Assembly: GCA_900551535.1 (NCBI GenBank)
Contig: URWJ01000059.1
Location: 1-8,403 of the forward strand
Reading direction: 5' to 3'
From: an uncultured Granulicatella sp.
Lineage (GTDB): Bacteria > Bacillota > Bacilli > Lactobacillales > Aerococcaceae
Length of the DNA: 8,403 nt
Below the pieces are notes generated by a model. It searched no databases, had not been told where the DNA came from, and saw only the letters and a program-made list of their open reading frames with translations. Shown here piece by piece: positions 4,912-8,403 of this stretch; positions within the stretch are counted from its first letter, which is position 1, and each line of letters begins with the position of its first letter. Made by a program: the position numbers and the translations under genes.

Positions 4912-6325
4912 ATACTTCGTTAATACGATCTTCATCTACACCGAAGAACCATGTGATGACAAATCCACCGATGTAAGCTCCGACCATTGCAGTTAGGAAT
5001 AACGCTTGTGTTCCAGGAACCATAATTAAAGCACCGAATAATCCTGAAACCCCTTGAGATACAGTACCTAAGTGGAATAGAACAGCTAACATTCCTCCAA
5101 AACCTGAACCTAAGCAAGCTGTTAAGAATGGTTTTCCTAAAGGAAGTGTTACAGCGTACATCATTGGTTCCCCGATACCTAAGATACCAACTGGTAATGA
5201 GTCTCTTGTTAATTGTTTTAATTTTTTGTTCTTAGTCTTCAAGTATAATGCTAAACCTGCACCCACTTGTCCACCACCGGCCATCATTAAGATTGGTAAT
5301 AGGTAGTTGATCCCTTGAGTTGGTCCTTCTGGATTGTTTAATAGAACGTGGATTGGAGTTAACGCTTGGTGTAAACCAACAGATACGATTGGTAAGAATC
5401 CAGCGGCTAAGATGTATCCACCAAAGATTCCTAATTGTTCATATACGAAGTTTAATACTGTGTAAATACCTTGAGTTAACGCAGCACCAGCAGGTTGGAT
5501 GATTAATACTGATAAGAATGCACCAATGATTAATGTTAATAATGGTGTTAAGAATGTCTTCAACATTGATGGGATTACTTTATCAATAGCGCGTTCTAAG
5601 TAAGCCACTACAATCCCCATCATTAATGCAGCTAGTAAACCACCAGCACCTGGGTTGAAAGGTTTATCCGTAAATGGCATCAACACTTGACCAGCATCTG
5701 TTTTTAATAGAAGTGGCATTGTTGTAACACCAAGAGACATACTTCCTGCGATTGCCCCAAGAATAGGAGTTCCTTTGAACTCACGAGCAGCATTGTAACC
5801 TACATATAAAGGCAAGAAGGTGAATAGGCCCCAACCCATTGTACGGATTGCTTGGTACCACCATTCAAAGTTATACGCATTTTGTGTAGATACGTTAATA
5901 ACGTTTGAAATACCGTTAATTAAACCAGCAGCGATAATCCCTGGTAATAATGGTACGAAAATATTCGCAATGTGTTCCAAGAAGCGTTGAACTGGTCCAT
6001 TGTGTTTTGCTTTATTTTCTTTTTTATTTTCTTTTGCTAAATCAGCTGCGTCTACTTCGTCTACGCTACCTAATTCGATTCCTGTTAATTCAGAAAATTC
6101 GCGACCAACTTCAGTCACTTTACCAGGTCCTAAAACGATTTGAACCCCTTGTTCACGTTCTACAACCCCTAATACTGAATCTACATCTTTTAATCCAGCC
6201 ACATCCACTTTAGATGTATCTGCTACTGTCAGACGTAAGCGAGTCATACATGTAGCGTTGCTGACTACATTTTCCTTCTGTCCGACTTTATTTAAAATTT
6301 CACTTGCTACTTTCTTTGCATCCAT
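4898..6325 (-). CDS. murP: PTS MurNAc / MurNAc-GlcNAc transporter, EIIBC component
   Basis: This 475-residue protein has a cytosolic EIIB domain followed by a membrane EIIC domain of the glucose superfamily. EIIB carries the phosphocysteine C26 in NATCMTRLRL (23-32). A charged linker rich in E and K (about 90-108) leads to EIIC, whose hydrophobic segments run from about 113 to 462. EIIC includes VGLHQALTPIH (316-326) and GIGEP (383-387), the conserved sugar-binding glutamate region. There is no EIIA domain, so a general EIIA (glucose-type) must supply phosphate, as known for MurP. It imports and 6-phosphorylates MurNAc; the adjacent mupG suggests MurNAc-GlcNAc is also a substrate. The ATG lies 4 nt after the murQ stop. 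AAGGAGG sits within the end of murQ with a 9-nt spacer, so the genes are tightly co-expressed. Family members can be annotated as sucrose or trehalose transporters; context decides for MurNAc. Confidence 0.93.
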   Translation of the reverse strand: MDAKKVASEILNKVGQKENVVSNATCMTRLRLTVADTSKVDVAGLKDVDSVLGVVEREQGVQIVLGPGKVTEVGREFSELTGIELGSVDEVDAADLAKENKKENKAKHNGPVQRFLEHIANIFVPLLPGIIAAGLINGISNVINVSTQNAYNFEWWYQAIRTMGWGLFTFLPLYVGYNAAREFKGTPILGAIAGSMSLGVTTMPLLLKTDAGQVLMPFTDKPFNPGAGGLLAALMMGIVVAYLERAIDKVIPSMLKTFLTPLLTLIIGAFLSVLIIQPAGAALTQGIYTVLNFVYEQLGIFGGYILAAGFLPIVSVGLHQALTPIHVLLNNPEGPTQGINYLLPILMMAGGGQVGAGLALYLKTKNKKLKQLTRDSLPVGILGIGEPMMYAVTLPLGKPFLTACLGSGFGGMLAVLFHLGTVSQGVSGLFGALIMVPGTQALFLTAMVGAYIGGFVITWFFGVDEDRINEVYGNK

Positions 6326-6329
6326 TTTA

Positions 6330-7235
6330 TTAAGCCTCCTTATTTTTCATTGCCTTTACGATATTCATTTGATTTTCCTGAAGCAGTCTTTCTGCTTCTT
6401 GTGCCGAAATATGATGTATTTGAGAGATAATAGCGACTTTTAAATCAAAATCATTTTCCTCAAGAACACGTCTTGCGTCTTCTGGAGAAAGATCGGTAAT
6501 CTTCGCAAGAATATTGCTTGCTCGTTGTTTCAACTTTTGATTCGTTGGTTGAACATCGACCATATATCCTTTGAAGATTTTTCCTACTTGAATCATCGCA
6601 GTCGTCGTAATCATATTGAGAATGATTTTTTGAGCCGTCCCTGCTTTCATTCGAGTAGAGCCTGTAACCACTTCTGGGCCAGTAATCGCTTCGATACCAA
6701 CTGAAGCGACTTGAGAGATTAAAGCGTTCGGAGAATTGGAAATCGCACCTGTGAAACACCCAACCTTATTGGCATAGGAAAGGCCTGCTGCGACATAAGG
6801 CGTCCGTCCACTCGCGCTAATTCCGATGACTACATCCTCTTTGACAAGATCCAAGTCTCTCAACTGTGCTTCGGCTAAGGTTTCATCGTCTTCGGCGCCT
6901 TCAATAGCGTTTCGAAGAGCATAATCTCCACCCGCAATGATTCCCACTACCATTTCCGGTGATACACCGAATGTTGGCGGGCATTCGCTTGCGTCCAGAA
7001 CACCAAGTCGACCAGAAGTCCCCGCGCCCAGATAAATCAATCGGCCTCCTTTCTCGAATGCTTGTACAACACCTGCTGTCACTTTTTCAATTTCTGGAAT
7101 GCACTGTTCAATCGCATCGGTAATTTTTCTGTTTTCGTCATTCATATAACGTAAAATCTCACCAATTGACTGTGTTTCAATATCCTTACTTCTGTCATTG
7201 ACTTGCTCTGTCATCAATTTTGAAATGTCATCCAT
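6330..7235 (-). CDS. murQ: N-acetylmuramic acid 6-phosphate etherase
   Basis: MurQ removes D-lactate from MurNAc-6P to give GlcNAc-6P in wall-sugar recovery. The 301-residue protein has a SIS domain with LIYLGAGTSGRLG (66-78), DASECPPTFG (81-90) and the GCKR-type signature GPEVVTGSTRMKAGTA (186-201). E84 and E115 match the catalytic Glu83 and Glu114 of E. coli MurQ almost number for number. The C-terminal part is helical and UBA-like (SPEDARRVLEENDFDLKVAI, about 250-269). The start was set at ATG 7235-7233 because AGGAGG (7249-7244) lies 8 nt upstream. The frame can be extended to a GTG at 7244, but that codon overlaps the AGGAGG box and is unlikely to be used. It is the first gene of the murQ-murP-mupG operon and is divergent from murR. 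Confidence 0.96.
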   Translation of the reverse strand: MDDISKLMTEQVNDRSKDIETQSIGEILRYMNDENRKITDAIEQCIPEIEKVTAGVVQAFEKGGRLIYLGAGTSGRLGVLDASECPPTFGVSPEMVVGIIAGGDYALRNAIEGAEDDETLAEAQLRDLDLVKEDVVIGISASGRTPYVAAGLSYANKVGCFTGAISNSPNALISQVASVGIEAITGPEVVTGSTRMKAGTAQKIILNMITTTAMIQVGKIFKGYMVDVQPTNQKLKQRASNILAKITDLSPEDARRVLEENDFDLKVAIISQIHHISAQEAERLLQENQMNIVKAMKNKEA

Positions 7236-7268
7236 TTTCTCCACCTCCTCTTAAAAATTCCACTAAAA

Positions 7269-7279
7269 TTCATAATGAA
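7269..7279. promoter_or_regulatory. Perfect 11-bp palindrome in the murQ leader, candidate regulator site
   Basis: TTCATAATGAA is a perfect odd palindrome lying in the untranslated leader of murQ, just downstream of the predicted murQ start site. It overlaps the left copy of the 12-bp direct repeat. The TTCA/TGAA arms match those of the larger dyad at 7320-7342, so both may be MurR operators; this is inferred from symmetry and position. Confidence 0.42.
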
Positions 7280-7283
7280 ATCG
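7272..7283 (+). repeat. 12-bp direct repeat, left copy (murQ leader), cre-like
   Basis: ATAATGAAATCG occurs here and again, identical and in the same orientation, at 7333-7344. The extended window 7275-7289 matches the cre consensus WTGNAANCGNWNNCW except at its last two specified positions. It lies immediately downstream of the predicted murQ start site (near 7291), where a bound repressor could block transcription. Confidence 0.5.
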
Positions 7284-7297
7284 TTTTTCTTAAACTT

Positions 7298-7326
7298 ATT
7301 ATACAGCGTTGTAAATTTTATTTCAA
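7298..7326 (-). promoter_or_regulatory. murQ operon promoter (sigma-A type)
   Basis: On the minus strand TTGAAA (7326-7321) and a perfect TATAAT (7303-7298) are separated by 17 bases. A start near 7291 gives a leader of about 56 nt before the murQ ATG. Its -35 lies within the spacer of the divergent murR promoter and within the 7320-7342 dyad. Confidence 0.85.
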
Positions 7327-7337
7327 TACTGTATAAT
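7309..7337 (+). promoter_or_regulatory. murR promoter (sigma-A type)
   Basis: TTGTAA (7309-7314), a 17-base spacer and a perfect TATAAT (7332-7337) form a near-consensus promoter. A start near 7344 leaves about 33 nt of leader before the murR ATG. Because this promoter lies inside the longest open frame upstream of murR, it also argues that the N-terminally extended reading frame is not the real gene. Confidence 0.85.
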
Positions 7338-7342
7338 GAAAT
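7320..7342. promoter_or_regulatory. Candidate MurR (RpiR-family) operator dyad between the divergent promoters
   Basis: ATTTCA (7320-7325) and TGAAAT (7337-7342) are inverted 6-bp arms separated by 11 bases, with a further TAC/GTA pair near the centre. The dyad covers the murQ -35 and the murR -10, so one bound dimer could hinder both promoters. TGAAAT/ATTTCA arms fit what is known of RpiR-family sites in general terms; MurR binding here is inferred. Confidence 0.5.
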
Positions 7343-7344
7343 CG
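7333..7344 (+). repeat. 12-bp direct repeat, right copy (murR -10 and start region)
   Basis: This is the second identical copy of ATAATGAAATCG, 61 bp from the first. It overlaps the murR -10 box and the predicted murR start site and forms the left half of the cre site at 7336-7350. Confidence 0.55.
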
Positions 7345-7350
7345 GAAACA
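7336..7350 (+). promoter_or_regulatory. Catabolite-responsive element (cre), predicted CcpA site
   Basis: ATGAAATCGGAAACA fits every specified position of the cre consensus WTGNAANCGNWNNCW. It covers the end of the murR -10 box and the predicted start site, where CcpA with HPr(Ser-P) usually represses. This suggests that preferred sugars switch off murR and perhaps the divergent mur operon. Confidence 0.65.
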
Positions 7351-7376
7351 ATATTTCTCAAAAAGGTAGGGATTCC

Positions 7377-8180
7377 ATGAAAAAGTTTTTAACAGCCACA
7401 GATAAAAAAATTGAAGAATTTATCGCCAAACACTCTGATGTCGTGCTTTCTTCGAGCATTCATGTATTAGCAGATGAAATTGGGGTTTCGTCTTCTTCTA
7501 TTAGTAAATATATTAAAAAAATCGGGTTCCGTTCTTATTCTCGCTTCAAGGTGAATTTGGCGCAACAAAATTCACAATCCATCGACGAACAAATCGACAA
7601 GGATGACTCAATTAAAACAATTCAATCAAAATTAATTAAGACGGTTACTCGTTCCTATGAAATGACCGTTGAACTCATCGATGACGACACGCTAGATCAT
7701 GTGATTGACTTACTCAAAAACGCAAATAAAATCTATACTTTTGGGGTTGGCGCTTCAGGACTAGTCTGCAGCGATATTTACTTTAAACTCAGCCGTATCG
7801 GTAAAAATATCGTGTATCACACTGACTCACATATTCAACTGGCAAGCCTTAGCAACGCTACAGAAAATGACTTAGTGATTGGTGTTAGCTACTCTGCGAA
7901 CACAAGAGAAGTTAATGCAGCCTTTGAAATTGCTAAACAACGCGGCATCCCAACCGTATCGATTACTGGACAAGGCAACGGCAATCTAGACGCTCTCAGT
8001 ACCTATTGCCTCAAAGTTCCTCGCCATGAAAAATCGATTCGTTCCGCAGCCATTACTAGTCGTAACGACTCGCTCTTCTTAGTCGACTTACTCTACTTAG
8101 GTCTTCTTCAAAAAGACGAAAGCCGTGCTAACGACATTTTGGAAAGCAGCTACAAGTTGACGCATCAGTTGAGAAAATAA
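7377..8180 (+). CDS. murR: RpiR/MurR-family transcriptional regulator of MurNAc use
   Basis: This 267-residue protein has an N-terminal RpiR helix-turn-helix (about 1-75), with the recognition region SSSSISKYIKKIGF at 38-51. A SIS sugar-phosphate domain follows (about 105-240), containing IYTFGVGASG (119-128) and VIGVSYSANTREV (167-179). E. coli MurR represses murQP and is relieved by MurNAc-6P. The same role is inferred here from the divergent position next to murQ. ATG 7377 was chosen over the upstream in-frame ATG at 7275 because a near-consensus promoter lies at 7309-7337, the extra 34 residues are not family-like, and an AGGTAGGG box (7364-7371) precedes 7377. The gene ends in a shared bidirectional terminator. 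The predicted cre and dyad at its promoter imply carbon control and possibly autoregulation. Confidence 0.93.
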   Translation: MKKFLTATDKKIEEFIAKHSDVVLSSSIHVLADEIGVSSSSISKYIKKIGFRSYSRFKVNLAQQNSQSIDEQIDKDDSIKTIQSKLIKTVTRSYEMTVELIDDDTLDHVIDLLKNANKIYTFGVGASGLVCSDIYFKLSRIGKNIVYHTDSHIQLASLSNATENDLVIGVSYSANTREVNAAFEIAKQRGIPTVSITGQGNGNLDALSTYCLKVPRHEKSIRSAAITSRNDSLFLVDLLYLGLLQKDESRANDILESSYKLTHQLRK

Positions 8181-8192
8181 AAACTTAACCAC

Positions 8193-8233
8193 AAAAAAAC
8201 TCGAAGCAAATTCTGCTTCGAGTTTTATTTTTT
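8193..8233. terminator. Bidirectional intrinsic terminator between murR and the alpha/beta hydrolase gene
   Basis: AAAACTCGAAGCA (8196-8208) and TGCTTCGAGTTTT (8214-8226) form a perfect 13-bp stem with a 5-nt loop. TATTTTTT follows on the plus strand and a run of A precedes the left arm, so a U run follows on either transcript. It serves murR and the convergent gene, whose stop codon (8227-8225) lies partly within the stem. Confidence 0.92.
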
Positions 8234-8403
8234 CATCATTTGTTTTACAAACTGCAGCTGGTCCGCGTTGCACTGTTGACCCACTTTATTTTTCAGATTC
8301 AAATGGAATACATGCCCTTGAGGTTTCTTTTTCTCCCCATATTCTTTAAACACGACTTCCACGCCCTTCTTCTCCAACACTTCCTTCAAGCGATAAGAAT
8401 GCT
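8225..8403 (-). CDS. Alpha/beta hydrolase (esterase/lipase-like), C-terminal fragment
   Basis: The frame is open from the window edge to TAA at 8227-8225 and gives the last 58 residues of a protein whose start lies to the right. The segment YRLKEVLEKKGVEVVFKEYG, followed by PQGHVFHLN, resembles the end of esterase-type alpha/beta hydrolases: the strand before the final turn, then the GHxFH stretch that normally carries the catalytic histidine. The tail NADQLQFVKQMMKK would be the last helix. Nucleophile and acid residues lie outside the window, so the substrate cannot be judged. The gene converges on murR and shares its terminator; no functional tie to MurNAc use is evident. Confidence 0.75.
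   Translation of the reverse strand, partial: HSYRLKEVLEKKGVEVVFKEYGEKKKPQGHVFHLNLKNKVGQQCNADQLQFVKQMMKK

Noticed and set aside
7236..7244. GTG start for murQ at 7244
   Set aside because: The codon overlaps the AGGAGG box. ATG 7235 has an 8-nt spacer and puts the catalytic glutamates one residue from the E. coli numbering.
7275..7376. N-terminal extension of murR from the in-frame ATG at 7275
   Set aside because: It would place the start codon upstream of a near-consensus promoter (7309-7337), the extra residues do not look like RpiR proteins, and 7377 has its own ribosome binding site.
1..8403. CRISPR array, tRNA or rRNA genes, phage genes
   Set aside because: No regularly spaced repeats, no cloverleaf-like sequence with T-loop GTTCRANNC, no rRNA core sequences and no phage-type genes were seen.

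Overview
The window looks like a chromosomal segment from a low-GC Bacillota, most likely a lactic-acid-type coccus or relative in the Lactobacillales. This rests on AT-rich genes with strong AGGAGG-type ribosome binding sites, sigma-A promoters with 17-bp spacers, a catabolite-repression (cre) site and PTS-based sugar uptake. The genus cannot be fixed from the sequence alone.

Layout, left to right. (1) 1-826, minus strand: an incomplete gene running off the left edge. It encodes a chimera of a DUF2268-type putative zinc protease and the start of a DUF1963/YwqG-type domain. Its promoter has the 19-bp spacer and central dyad typical of MerR-family activated promoters, preceded by an A-rich tract. 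(2) About 890-1218: a stretch without a supportable gene. It holds a GC-rich patch and a compact, well-paired RNA-like three-way junction at 1063-1162, then a small hairpin that touches the stop codon of the next gene. It may be the remnant of a mobile element or an unrecognised ncRNA. (3) 1219-3752, minus strand: a probable three-gene operon, trhP1-trhP2-yjdM. The first two are paired U32 'peptidase' family proteins of the kind that make 5-hydroxyuridine at the wobble position of tRNA; the third is a small zinc-ribbon YjdM/PhnA protein. (4) 3880-7235, minus strand: a tightly packed murQ-murP-mupG operon for N-acetylmuramic acid (MurNAc) / MurNAc-GlcNAc recovery, closed by a hairpin terminator. 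(5) 7377-8180, plus strand: the divergent regulator murR (RpiR family). (6) 8225-8403, minus strand: the C-terminal end of an alpha/beta hydrolase, convergent with murR across a shared bidirectional terminator.

How the genes work together. MurP is expected to import and 6-phosphorylate MurNAc-containing wall sugars. MupG would split MurNAc-6P-GlcNAc inside the cell. MurQ would remove the lactyl ether from MurNAc-6P to give GlcNAc-6P. MurR would sense MurNAc-6P and control the divergent unit. The murQ/murR intergenic region is compact: two near-consensus promoters point away from each other with interleaved -35 boxes. A 12-bp sequence is repeated near each predicted start site, and one copy belongs to a full consensus match to a cre site.

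The items most worth follow-up are the in-frame DUF2268::DUF1963 chimera under a MerR-type promoter, the unexplained structured RNA candidate, and the mutually exclusive mur promoters. The murQ and murR starts chosen here are downstream of the longest open frames, for reasons given in the entries.
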